Below are positions 8,486-15,989 of a stretch of 64,000 nucleotides of DNA, piece after piece. Numbering within the stretch: position 1 is the stretch's first letter; every line of letters starts with the position of its first letter. Below the pieces are notes generated by a model that ran no database searches, was not told the DNA's origin, and saw nothing but the letters and a program-made list of their open reading frames with translations. The stretch is from Caldinitratiruptor microaerophilus. GTDB taxonomy: Bacteria > Bacillota > Sulfobacillia > Symbiobacteriales > ZC4RG38. The stretch is from the NCBI RefSeq assembly GCF_025999835.1, contig NZ_AP025628.1, positions 2,294,001 through 2,358,000 of the forward strand, written 5' to 3'. A program made the translations under genes and the position numbers.

Positions 8486-8504
8486 TACTGACCGTGTCAC
8501 AGTA
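8486..8504. promoter_or_regulatory. TACTG-N9-CAGTA inverted repeat
   Basis: A 19-bp dyad with 5-bp arms lies in the space between divergent fdnG and the Crp/Fnr gene. Size and position suit a Crp/Fnr-family operator, but the sequence is not a classical FNR or CRP box. A TATAGT hexamer on the minus strand at about 8467-8472 could be a -10 for fdnG. Confidence 0.35.
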
Positions 8505-8548
8505 ACTGGAGTCACCGTGAGACCTCAAGGAATATGGAGGTTGGGACA

Positions 8549-9310
8549 GTGGCACGGCAGGAACCCAGCGAGTTAGCCACTGTAATCGACCTGAGTATCT
8601 TCGAACCTTTCGAGCGCGAGCAGTTGTCCCACCAGGCCTACGTCGTGAACCTGGCAGAGGGCAGCCACCTGTTTGCCGAGGCCGACGAAGTCAACGCCAT
8701 CTTTCTCGTCATCCAGGGGACCGTCTACTGTTACCGTTCTTCCCTCGCAGGGCGGGAGGTACGAGAGCGAGTGGCGGGTCCCGGCGAACTCGTATGCCCC
8801 TTGGCAATCGTGGATGGCCGGCCCGCCCCGGCCTCCGTGCGTGCGCGCTGCGATTCGCAGTGCGTGGCCATCCCCGCCGACGTTGCCCGCCAGAGCGTCG
8901 AGAGGGCCACTCCTTTCGGGCGTGCCATCGTCAAAGAGCTCTGCCGTTGCTGCCGGCGCATGTCTCGCCAGCTGACGCTGCTTTCCCTCGAGGGTACAGA
9001 GCAGCGGGTGGCCTGGGTCCTGTCCGAACTGTGCGAGAACCCGGGGAATGCCACAGAGGTGGCGGCAACGGTGACTCGGGCGGGGCCCGTGGAGCTGCGG
9101 TTGACACACGGGGACCTGGCCGCGCTCGTCGGAACGTCCCGGGAGGTGGTCTCCCGCGCCCTGTCGCATCTGCGTGGCTTGGGCCTCGTCCAGACCGGTC
9201 GCCGGCGCATCGCCGTCCCTGATGTTCTTCGACTGGTGCGGTTCACCCGGGGTTCGGCTGAGCCGGAGCCGGGCAACGTCACACCAGGGTGCGGGACAAG
9301 GCGCCGATGA
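8549..9310 (+). CDS. Crp/Fnr-family transcription regulator
   Basis: A regulator of about 253 residues with an N-terminal cyclic-nucleotide-type beta-roll (about 20-125), a long dimer helix, and a C-terminal winged helix (LTHGDLAALVGTSREVVSRAL at about 191-211). GTG 8549 has GGAGG 8 bases upstream; ATG 8534 is possible but badly spaced. It lacks the N-terminal three-cysteine cluster of FNR. Several other cysteines (CDSQC and CRCC, plus CPLA) could sense redox state or bind an Fe-S centre. Its divergence from fdnG suggests that it controls formate dehydrogenase. Confidence 0.88.
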   Translation: MARQEPSELATVIDLSIFEPFEREQLSHQAYVVNLAEGSHLFAEADEVNAIFLVIQGTVYCYRSSLAGREVRERVAGPGELVCPLAIVDGRPAPASVRARCDSQCVAIPADVARQSVERATPFGRAIVKELCRCCRRMSRQLTLLSLEGTEQRVAWVLSELCENPGNATEVAATVTRAGPVELRLTHGDLAALVGTSREVVSRALSHLRGLGLVQTGRRRIAVPDVLRLVRFTRGSAEPEPGNVTPGCGTRRR

Positions 9311-9347
9311 TGCCGCCGGTACGAAATCGCAATACCTCCACTACCCC

Positions 9348-9379
9348 TTCACAAAAACTACACACCTGCCACCTAGAAT
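9348..9379 (+). promoter_or_regulatory. TTCACA-N4-CTACACA-N9-TAGAAT motif, copy 2
   Basis: Same spaced motif as at 1428-1459, here 93 bases before the DUF2933-like gene. The TAGAAT block could act as a -10 box. The two copies define a candidate two-operon regulon that may depend on the nearby ECF sigma factor. Confidence 0.45.
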
Positions 9380-9471
9380 GGCTCGCAGGGGCTGACGCAT
9401 CCCCATCTCCCGTCGAGGTTGGCGGCGCGCCCGCCCCCATCCGCCGAACATGGTCGCTGGAGGTGGCAGGC

Positions 9472-9774
9472 GTGGTTCCCGAGCACCCGGTAACAGGGAA
9501 CGGTCATCACCACGAGGCTCGCCATGGCCACGCGAGTCCGGCACGGAACCGGCGGGCGCCCTGGCGATCCTGGGCGCTCTGGGCGGGCGGCGCCGCGGCT
9601 ATTGTCACTCTCTTCTGGCTTCTGTCCGGCAACGGTCGGTCGAGCCTTCTGTACCTGGGGCTGCTCCTTCTCTGCCCGCTCATGCACCTGTTCATGGGGC
9701 ACGGCGGCCATGGACACGGAGGTCACGGGAACGGGGGCACGGCAGCCCGGCGCGACGAGGACGGGCCCGCATGA
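9472..9774 (+). CDS. DUF2933-like single-pass membrane protein
   Basis: A small protein of 100 residues. GTG 9472 is chosen because GGAGG lies 8 bases upstream. The N-terminus is His-rich (GNGHHHEARHGH at about 10-21). Two hydrophobic stretches follow, and the second carries LLLLCPLMHLFM, the signature of DUF2933 proteins, which commonly sit near copper and heavy-metal genes. A Gly/His tail (GHGGHGHGGHG) follows. The histidines and the CPLMH motif could bind a metal ion at the membrane surface. Its stop overlaps the start of the LysM/M23 gene (ATGA), so the two are translationally coupled. Confidence 0.78.
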   Translation: MVPEHPVTGNGHHHEARHGHASPARNRRAPWRSWALWAGGAAAIVTLFWLLSGNGRSSLLYLGLLLLCPLMHLFMGHGGHGHGGHGNGGTAARRDEDGPA

Positions 9775-10985
9775 TGCAGTGGCGGACGCCAAACCCGTGG
9801 GCAGCCCGCCGGGTCCGGCGGCCCGTGCGGAGGCGGTTCGTGCTCCTCGTGGCTGCTGCCGCGCTCACCAGCCTTGCCATCTGGGGCGGGGTGGCCGTGG
9901 GCGGCGGAAAAGGGGAGGACAGCGAGCCGGTCACCGCCAATCCGGTTGCCGACCGGGGCGCGGTAGCCGCTTCTGCGTCCCGTGAACCGGCCAGGGCGGG
10001 CAATCCTGCATCAGCCGGCGTGGTCGCGACGGAAACGGAGCAGGCGCACGGCGCAGGCATGAACCCACCCTTGCGGCCGCGCTTCCCCGAACCGGCGCGT
10101 AGCAGCCTTCTCGCTGAACGCATGCCGGCGCGAAACCCCCCTCCGGAGGAGCCGCCGCCCAAGATCCGCACCTACCGGGTACAGCCCGGAGACACGCTGA
10201 GCGAGATCGCCGCCCGGTTCGGTGTCCGGTCGGAAACCATCCTGTGGGCCAACACCCTCTCGAGCCCGGATCGCCTGCAGGTCGGCCAGGAACTGCGCGT
10301 CCCCGCCCGGGACGGGGTGCTGCACCGGGTCGCAGAGGGCGACACGATGTGGGACCTCGCCCGCCGGTACGGGGTCAGCACGAACGACATCGTCGAGGCC
10401 AACCCGGACGTGGAACCGGGTGCCGTGGGCGTGGGCGAATGGCTCCTGATCCCCGGCGCACGGCCGCTTCCCCCGCCGGGGCCCCAGGCGCCGGCCACCC
10501 CGCGTCCGGCCCGGGCCCCGCGTCCGGGCGGCAGCCAGCCCGGGCCGGGTGAGCCGGCAGGATCGACTGCGCCCCAGGCACAGGGACAGGACGCAGCGGG
10601 CAAGTTCGGCCTGTGGCCCCTCCGGGGCCGCATCACCAGCGGCTTCGGGTGGCGGATCAATCCCGTGACGCGCCGGCGGTCCTTCCATGACGGCGTGGAC
10701 ATCGCGGTGCCCGTCGGAACGCCGGTCCGGGCCGTCGCCGCCGGCACGGTCGTGTACTCCGGCTGGCTGGGCGGGTGGGGCCGCACGGTCAAGATCGACC
10801 ACGGAAACGGCATCGTGACGCGCTACTCACACCTGCAAGCCATTCTCGTGCAGCCCGGAGTCCGCGTCGACGCCGGCCAGGAGATCGCCCTGAGCGGCAG
10901 CACCGGGGTGTCGACCGGACCACACCTGGATTTCGGCGTCTACCGAGGCGAGGAGCCGCTCAACCCCTTCGCCTGGCTGCCCTGA
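9771..10985 (+). CDS. LysM-containing M23-family cell-wall peptidase homolog
   Basis: A 404-residue envelope protein. A basic N-terminus and one membrane segment (about 22-43) anchor it. After a low-complexity spacer come two LysM domains (TYRVQPGDTLSEIAARFGV at about 134-177 and HRVAEGDTMWDLARRYGV at about 184-227) that bind peptidoglycan. A Pro-rich linker and a C-terminal M23 domain (about 280-404) follow. The first zinc motif HDGVD is present, but the second motif reads PHLDFGV instead of the usual HLHFEV. The third zinc ligand is thus Asp, and activity may be altered or lost. It starts inside the preceding stop. A cell-wall remodelling or scaffolding role is likely. Confidence 0.9.
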   Translation: MMQWRTPNPWAARRVRRPVRRRFVLLVAAAALTSLAIWGGVAVGGGKGEDSEPVTANPVADRGAVAASASREPARAGNPASAGVVATETEQAHGAGMNPPLRPRFPEPARSSLLAERMPARNPPPEEPPPKIRTYRVQPGDTLSEIAARFGVRSETILWANTLSSPDRLQVGQELRVPARDGVLHRVAEGDTMWDLARRYGVSTNDIVEANPDVEPGAVGVGEWLLIPGARPLPPPGPQAPATPRPARAPRPGGSQPGPGEPAGSTAPQAQGQDAAGKFGLWPLRGRITSGFGWRINPVTRRRSFHDGVDIAVPVGTPVRAVAAGTVVYSGWLGGWGRTVKIDHGNGIVTRYSHLQAILVQPGVRVDAGQEIALSGSTGVSTGPHLDFGVYRGEEPLNPFAWLP

Positions 10986-11064
10986 GCTCACGAAACACAG
11001 GCACCCGGGAGGTCGCGACCCCGTCCGGGATCGAGGCTCCAGGGTGCCGTTCGCGTATGAGCTC
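10984..11064. terminator. nested inverted repeats, bidirectional terminator
   Basis: Outer arms GAGCTCA (10984-10990) and TGAGCTC (11058-11064) enclose inner arms GGCACCC (11000-11006) and GGGTGCC (11042-11048), with CGAA/TTCG between them. It lies between convergent genes and could serve both strands. Confidence 0.5.
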
Positions 11065-11065
11065 A

Positions 11066-11614
11066 TCATGCTTCTCCGATTTCCAGCGTCCCTCGTTGCC
11101 CGAGCTGGGCGTGCCCGGGGATGTCGCAGAAGAATTCGTACGTACCGGGTTCGTCGGCGTTCAGTTCCACGGTGCGACTGCCTCCGGGGGCGATGTCCAC
11201 CAGGCGCACGCCCAGGTCCGGGATCGCAAAGTTGTGCGGAACGGTCCCGTCGTTCCGGACCGTGAGCACCAACCGCCTCCCCGCTTGCACCCGGACCGTC
11301 GCCGGCTCGATCTTCCATTCGACGATCCTCGCCGTGACCTCGGCCCTCTCGGCGCCAGGGCTCGCAGGCGCGGCCGGAACCGAATCGGCGCTGGCCGGAG
11401 CCCAAGGGCCGTACCTGCCCCACATGGCGCCGCGCATCCCCCTCATCCAGCCGAAGCCCGGCGGCCCGCCGCGCCCCCAGCCGCCCATGAAGCCCCACCG
11501 GCCGTATCCGGGCCCCCAGCCCGTAGCCCCGGCCACGCCGCTGAGAGCGACCGCCCCGGCCGCCCCGAGGGCCGCCAGCGCGACCAACACGACCCACCAC
11601 GGTCCACGTCGCAT
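11066..11614 (-). CDS. exported blue-copper (cupredoxin) protein
   Basis: A 182-residue secreted or anchored protein. ATG 11614 is preceded by AGGGGG at 7 bases. A signal or anchor segment (about 6-26) is followed by a Gly/Trp/Met-rich region (about 32-75) that may bind copper through methionines. The C-terminal cupredoxin domain (about 85-182) has PHNF for the first His ligand, then FFCDIPGH for Cys and the second His. At the axial position the usual Met is Gln (AQLGQRG), as in stellacyanins, which would give a low-potential site. The upstream CCCCATGGGG palindrome suggests copper-dependent control. Confidence 0.85.
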   Translation of the reverse strand: MRRGPWWVVLVALAALGAAGAVALSGVAGATGWGPGYGRWGFMGGWGRGGPPGFGWMRGMRGAMWGRYGPWAPASADSVPAAPASPGAERAEVTARIVEWKIEPATVRVQAGRRLVLTVRNDGTVPHNFAIPDLGVRLVDIAPGGSRTVELNADEPGTYEFFCDIPGHAQLGQRGTLEIGEA

Positions 11615-11669
11615 CACACATCCCCCTGTTCGGCTGCGTCTCGCTGTTGTCTGTCCTGCTCCCTCAGGA

Positions 11670-11684
11670 TACCCCATGGGGTGT
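11670..11684. promoter_or_regulatory. candidate CsoR-type copper box 1
   Basis: TACCCCATGGGGTGT contains a perfect CCCCATGGGG palindrome flanked by TA/TG. It resembles TACCC...GGGTA boxes bound by Cu(I)-sensing CsoR repressors. It is 55 bases upstream of the cupredoxin start. No csoR gene is in the window. Confidence 0.45.
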
Positions 11685-11986
11685 GCGAACGATGTGGACG
11701 GCATTTGTTGATTTCATGAACACGCGCCGCCTGGGCCCTCGGACAACCCGCCGGGCCACTGGTGGGCCGGTGAAGGTCAAGGGGGAATCGACCGGTCGAC
11801 GTCCAATTCCTTAGAAGTGTTGTGGGCGCCCGGGTGGCCCTCGCCCTCCTGCCGGCGGCCGGCCGGCCCAGACACCGGTCACCCTTCCGGCCACGGGCCC
11901 CGCCCAGCCAGGCCCGGCCGCCTACCCGGAGCGGCCGGGCCCGGTGCTGCCGAGAGCGTCGGGAAGACCCGCACGGAGGGATGGAC
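11685..11986. other. intergenic region before membrane protein
   Basis: No gene is seen. It holds an 11-bp perfect GC hairpin (11911-11921 with 11931-11941) about 35 bases before the next ribosome binding site. The hairpin could be a leader attenuator or a terminator of weak upstream transcription. Confidence 0.4.
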
Positions 11987-12820
11987 ATGCACCTCGGCCC
12001 ATACGCCGGCGCCACCTACGCCCTGATCACACACTGGGCGGTGGGCATCGCGCTGACGGTGGCAGTGGCCGACACCGAGGTCGGCCTGATCCGCGACCAC
12101 CCCCTGTACGGGCGCCGGCTGTCCGGCCGGGTCGTCCCCCCGCTGGCGACCACGGGGCTTCTCAGCCCTTTCCTTCTGAACGGGCACTTGCACAGCCTGC
12201 CGCCGCGCTGGGTGCTCGTCTCCATGGCGCTGATGCTGCCCTTCGCCTGGCTCAGCTGGCGGTGGGCGAAGACGTGGGTCGGCTGGTCGCCGGCGCTGCG
12301 CCGCCGCCGCCTCGGCGTGTGGGCGGTGGGCGCCGGGCTGGCGGCGGTGGCGCTCTCGAACCTGCTGGCCCTGCGCGACCTCCAGCCGGCCTGGCGGATG
12401 GTCATCCCGATGTCCATCTTCGCCGGGACGGTGGCCCTCCCGGGCGCCCTGACGAACCTCTCGCTCATGGCCCTCACGGCCGGCCTCCCCGCCGAGGTCC
12501 CCGGGGGCCCGGCCCGGGGGGTGGCCGAGGTCGGGGGCTTCGGCGTGCTCGTGAACCTGCTGGCGCTGGGGGACGCCGGACTCGCCTGGCTCCAGTCCGG
12601 CGGCTCCTGGCCGGCGCCCGCCGGGGCGTTCCTCCTCGCCTGGGCGGCGGGCGCCCTCGCCATCCCCGGGAGCATCCTGCTCGCGCGCCTGTGGTGGCGG
12701 ACGATGCCGGATGCGATCTTCATGCCGGCGGCCCTCGTGTCCGCGGTGGTCGGACAGTGGTTCGGGTTGGCGCTGATCTTCCGCTTCCCCGGACTCGTCC
12801 CGCCGATCCGGTGGTCCTGA
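11987..12820 (+). CDS. multi-pass membrane protein, unknown function
   Basis: An integral membrane protein of about 277 residues with roughly eight transmembrane segments, including a hydrophobic N-terminus after MHLGPYAGATY. ATG 11987 is preferred over ATG 11981 because GGAGG at 11975-11979 gives 7-base spacing. Notable residues are THW at about 14-16, NGHLHS near 66-71 and several Arg-rich loops (for example ALRRRRLG). I do not recognise a family. Its position between cupredoxin and CopA genes, and the His motif HLH, suggest a copper or heme related role, but this is unproven. It converges on copA with 7 bases between stops. Confidence 0.7.
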   Translation: MHLGPYAGATYALITHWAVGIALTVAVADTEVGLIRDHPLYGRRLSGRVVPPLATTGLLSPFLLNGHLHSLPPRWVLVSMALMLPFAWLSWRWAKTWVGWSPALRRRRLGVWAVGAGLAAVALSNLLALRDLQPAWRMVIPMSIFAGTVALPGALTNLSLMALTAGLPAEVPGGPARGVAEVGGFGVLVNLLALGDAGLAWLQSGGSWPAPAGAFLLAWAAGALAIPGSILLARLWWRTMPDAIFMPAALVSAVVGQWFGLALIFRFPGLVPPIRWS

Positions 12821-12827
12821 GCCCCGT

Positions 12828-15101
12828 TCAGTGGCCCGGCAGAGCCCCGGAGAGCCGAAGGCCCCGCAGCCGGCCGGCGTTGAGGACCACGGAAACCGAA
12901 CTCAGCGCCATCGCAGCGCCGGCGACGATCGGGCTCAGGAGCCCGGCGGCGGCGACCGGGATGCCGATGACGTTGTAGACGAAGGCGAAGAACAGGTTCT
13001 GCCGGACGTTGCGCATGGTGGCGCGGGACAGGGCGATCGCCCGGGGGACGCCGAGGAGGTCGCCGCTCATGAGCGTGATGTCGGCGGCCGCCATCGCCAC
13101 GTCCGTGCCGGTGCCGATCGCGATGCCCACATCGGCCTGGGCCAGGGCGGGCGCGTCGTTGATGCCGTCGCCCACCATGGCGACGATCTTGCCCTCGCCC
13201 TGGAGCTTGCGGATGGTTTCCGCCTTGTCCCCGGGCAGGACCTCCGCCAGCACGCGCCGGATGCCCAGCCGGCGGGCGACGGCCTCCGCCGTGCGGCGGT
13301 TGTCGCCGGTGAGCATGACCACCTCGAGCCCCATGTGCTGGAGCCGCTGCACGGCTTCGGCGGAGGTCTCCTTCACGGTGTCCGCGACGGCGATGAGGCC
13401 CGACACCCGGCCGTCGACGGCCACGTAGAAGGGCGTCTTGCCCTCGTCCGCCAGCGCCTCCGCCCGGGCCGGCAGGTCGCCGGGGTCGAGCTCCAGTTCG
13501 TCCATGAGCCGGCGGTTGCCGATGGCCACCGCCCGGCCGCTCACACGCGCCGAGACGCCGTGCCCGGGGATCGCCGTGAACCCTTCGGCGGATGGCACTT
13601 CCAGCCCCCGGTCGCGAGCGCCCCGGACCACGGCCTGGGCAAGAGGGTGCTCCGAGGGTGCCTCGGCCCCGGCGGCCAGGCGCAGCAGTTCGTCGGGATC
13701 AACCCCCGGCGCGGGCGCCACATCGGTCAGGGAGGGTTCCCCCCGCGTGAGCGTCCCTGTCTTGTCCAGGACGATGGCCTGAAGGCGCTGGGCCATCTCG
13801 AGCGCCGTGCCGCTGCGGATGAGGATGCCGGCCTCCGCCCCCTTGCCGGTGCCGATCATGATGGACGTGGGCGTGGCCAGCCCCAGCGCGCACGGACACG
13901 CGATGATGAGCACGGCGACGAAGTTGATGAGCGCCCGGTTGATGGACGGCTCAGGCCCGTACAGGTACCACAGGATGAACGAGACGCCGGCCACCCAGAA
14001 CACGGCGGGGACGAAGTACCCGGTGACGCGGTCGACCAGGCGCTGGATGGGCGCCTTGGACCCCTGCGCCTCTTCGACCATGCGGATGATCTGCTGCAGG
14101 ACCGTGTCCTTGCCCACCCGGGTGGCGCGGACCTTCAGGCTGCCTGTGGTGTTCACGGTGGCGCCGATCACGGTGTCCCCCGGGGCCTTGTCGACGGGAA
14201 GGCTCTCGCCGGTGAGCATCGACTCGTCGACCGCCGAGCGCCCTTCCACGACCTCGCCGTCGGTGGGAATCTTCTCACCGGGGCGGACCACCATGACATC
14301 GCCAGGCACGATGTCCTGAATGGGGATCTCGATCTCCCGCCCCTCCCGGATGACGCGGGCGGTGCGGGCCTGGAGGCCCATGAGCTTGCGGATGGCCTCG
14401 GAGGTGGATCCCTTCGCGATGGCCTCGAGGAGACGCCCAAGGATGATGAGCGTCGTGATGACCGCCGTGGCCTCGAAGTAGAGCTGCGGCTCCACGCCGG
14501 CCGCCCGGAACCAGCCGGGGAAGAGGAGCGCTGCGAGGCTGTACAGGTACGCGGCCAGCGTGCCCACGGCGATCAGGGCGTTCATGTCCGCCGTGCGCAC
14601 CCGGAACGCGTGCCAGGCGCCGACCAGGAAACTGCTGCCGGCCCAGAACAGGATCGGCGTGGTCAGGACGGCCTGGAGCCAGGGGTTACGGAGCACCGGG
14701 ACGTGAAATCCGAAGTACTCACTCATGGCACCGACGACGACCGGCAGCGTGAGCACGGCGCCCACGGCCGTCCGGCGTCTGAGGTCGGCGATCTCGGCCC
14801 TGCGGGCTTCCTGCTCCCGGTCGAGCTCGCCGGCCGCGCCCTCGATCTCCCGGGGCTCGCCGGGACGGTAGGGACCCGCCTCGGCCACGGCCTCCGCCAC
14901 CTTCGCCGGGCTGGTCACGGCCGGCACGAACTCCACGGCCAGCTCACTTTTCGCCGCGTTCACGGCCACGTTGACCACGCCAGGGACGGCCTCGGCGACC
15001 GCCTCCACTCGATGGGCGCAGGAGGCACAGCGGAGGCCCTGCAGGGGGATCCGGGCGTGACGGGTCTCGGGTCCGCGGGGAGCGGCGCGCTCAGTGGGCA
15101 T
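12828..15101 (-). CDS. copA: Cu(I)-exporting P1B-type ATPase CopA
   Basis: A 757-residue heavy-metal ATPase that pumps Cu(I) out of the cytoplasm. One N-terminal metal-binding domain carries GLRCASC (about 22-28). Transmembrane helices, the TGES actuator motif, the CPC metal site in [12 protein letters not shown], the phosphorylation motif DKTGTLT, SEHPLAQ and [12 protein letters not shown] are all present. The [10 protein letters not shown] and final-helix pattern are those of copper pumps rather than zinc pumps. ATG 15101 overlaps the upstream cupredoxin stop by 11 bases and has GGAGGGGG before it. It is the last gene of a YHS-cupredoxin-copA operon, probably copper-induced through the box at 15708-15722. 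Confidence 0.95.
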   Translation of the reverse strand: MPTERAAPRGPETRHARIPLQGLRCASCAHRVEAVAEAVPGVVNVAVNAAKSELAVEFVPAVTSPAKVAEAVAEAGPYRPGEPREIEGAAGELDREQEARRAEIADLRRRTAVGAVLTLPVVVGAMSEYFGFHVPVLRNPWLQAVLTTPILFWAGSSFLVGAWHAFRVRTADMNALIAVGTLAAYLYSLAALLFPGWFRAAGVEPQLYFEATAVITTLIILGRLLEAIAKGSTSEAIRKLMGLQARTARVIREGREIEIPIQDIVPGDVMVVRPGEKIPTDGEVVEGRSAVDESMLTGESLPVDKAPGDTVIGATVNTTGSLKVRATRVGKDTVLQQIIRMVEEAQGSKAPIQRLVDRVTGYFVPAVFWVAGVSFILWYLYGPEPSINRALINFVAVLIIACPCALGLATPTSIMIGTGKGAEAGILIRSGTALEMAQRLQAIVLDKTGTLTRGEPSLTDVAPAPGVDPDELLRLAAGAEAPSEHPLAQAVVRGARDRGLEVPSAEGFTAIPGHGVSARVSGRAVAIGNRRLMDELELDPGDLPARAEALADEGKTPFYVAVDGRVSGLIAVADTVKETSAEAVQRLQHMGLEVVMLTGDNRRTAEAVARRLGIRRVLAEVLPGDKAETIRKLQGEGKIVAMVGDGINDAPALAQADVGIAIGTGTDVAMAAADITLMSGDLLGVPRAIALSRATMRNVRQNLFFAFVYNVIGIPVAAAGLLSPIVAGAAMALSSVSVVLNAGRLRGLRLSGALPGH

Positions 15102-15489
15102 GGCTACCACCCCCTCCGCCCGCTTCGACCACGAGGGTGCCGCGGTACATCCCCATCCCACAGGTGAACGTGAACGTACCGTCACGGTCCGGGGTGAACT
15201 CGACGGTGGTCACCTCGCCCACCGGTAGCACCCGAGAGACGTTGAAATCCGGAAAGATCACCCGCTCGGCGCAGCTGGACGTGTCCAGGCGCCGGAACCG
15301 CAGGCGGACCGGAACCCCCTGGCGCACCACGATCCGTGGCGGGGAGTACCCGCCCTGGACCGTCACGTCGATCTCCTGCACTCCTCCCGGCTGGCTCCGG
15401 GCCCGGGCGCCGGCACGCGGGCCAAAGAAGAACCAGGCGAGAAACAGCGTGTAGATCGTGATCCAGATGGTCGCCCAGACGGCCTTCAT
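15091..15489 (-). CDS. membrane-anchored cupredoxin of copA operon
   Basis: A 132-residue protein with an N-terminal transmembrane anchor (about 4-23) and an extracytoplasmic cupredoxin-like domain. Typical features are [12 protein letters not shown] near 72-83 and [10 protein letters not shown] near 107-116, as in the cupredoxins that accompany CopA pumps. The usual type 1 histidines are not obvious, and the likely ligands are the two cysteines and nearby methionines, which would suit Cu(I). The tail is GGGGSHAH. It lies 3 bases downstream of the YHS gene and overlaps copA, so it probably receives or buffers copper at the membrane outer face. Confidence 0.82.
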   Translation of the reverse strand: MKAVWATIWITIYTLFLAWFFFGPRAGARARSQPGGVQEIDVTVQGGYSPPRIVVRQGVPVRLRFRRLDTSSCAERVIFPDFNVSRVLPVGEVTTVEFTPDRDGTFTFTCGMGMYRGTLVVEAGGGGGSHAH

Positions 15490-15492
15490 TCG

Positions 15493-15681
15493 CTATGCGC
15501 GGTGACCGTGGCCGCGCTGGCCGTGGCCACCTTCCTCCTTCCCCAGGTACTTGCCGGGATTCTGCTCGAACTTGGTCTTGCACATCGGGGAACAGAAGTA
15601 GTACGTCTGTCCCTGGTGTTCGCTGGTCGCCGCCGCCTTCGCCGGCTCGACCTCCATGCCGCAGACGGGGTCCTTGGCCAT
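15493..15681 (-). CDS. YHS-domain metal-binding protein
   Basis: A 62-residue protein built around a YHS domain: DPVCGMEVEP at about 4-13, then TYYFCSPMCKTKF near 26-38. The three cysteines are the conserved metal-binding positions seen in YHS proteins and fused to some copper ATPases. The C-terminal tail is His/Gly-rich (GGHGQRGHGHR). ATG 15681 has GGAGGTGA upstream. As first gene of the cupredoxin-copA operon it probably acts as a cytoplasmic copper carrier or chaperone. The copper role is inferred from context. Confidence 0.85.
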   Translation of the reverse strand: MAKDPVCGMEVEPAKAAATSEHQGQTYYFCSPMCKTKFEQNPGKYLGKEEGGHGQRGHGHRA

Positions 15682-15707
15682 GTGCCGTTCACCTCCAGCT
15701 CATAGGA

Positions 15708-15722
15708 TGCCCCCGTAGGGCA
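15708..15722. promoter_or_regulatory. candidate CsoR-type copper box 2
   Basis: TGCCCCCGTAGGGCA is a TGCCC-N5-GGGCA palindrome whose core CCCCCGTAGGG matches, as I recall it, the B. subtilis copZA CsoR operator on its reverse strand. It is 27 bases upstream of the YHS start, a good position for repression. Confidence 0.55.
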
Positions 15723-15779
15723 CCTGAACAGGATGGTTCCCTGCTTTCCCCGGGTTTTCCTCCCAGACACCCATGGACC

Positions 15780-15989
15780 TCATGGCCGTTCTTCGTCCGG
15801 GCCTGGTACAGTTCCGGCGGTCATCAGGCCACCGTTCTCGGGCGCGTCGTAGTCCCGGAGCCACCGCACCTGGCCACTGGCATCGACCAGGACAAAGGGA
15901 TGACCCGGTTCGTTCCCAACAGCCCAGCGCATCACACCGTACGGATGAGCCACCTGGTGTCCCTCGTCGGACCGGAACGGGGCGGTGAT
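15780..15989 (-). pseudogene. C-terminal remnant of a redoxin/peroxiredoxin-like gene
   Basis: The 69 codons that follow directly, and in frame, after the stop of the CopD-propeller gene read like the C-terminus of a redoxin. They contain FRSDEGHQVA, PYGVMRWAV, GHPFVLVDASGQVRW and DYDAPENGGLM, with no start codon or ribosome binding site and no active-site region. After GGLM the expected ending is replaced. This looks like a decayed, 5'-truncated gene left by a rearrangement. Expression as a short protein from GTG or ATG (VMRW) is possible but unlikely. The similarity call rests on motif reading only. Confidence 0.6.

Noticed and set aside
12831-15167. 778-residue open frame on the plus strand
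   Set aside because: It is antisense to copA, with His/Gly/Arg-rich content typical of GC-rich shadow frames and no motifs.
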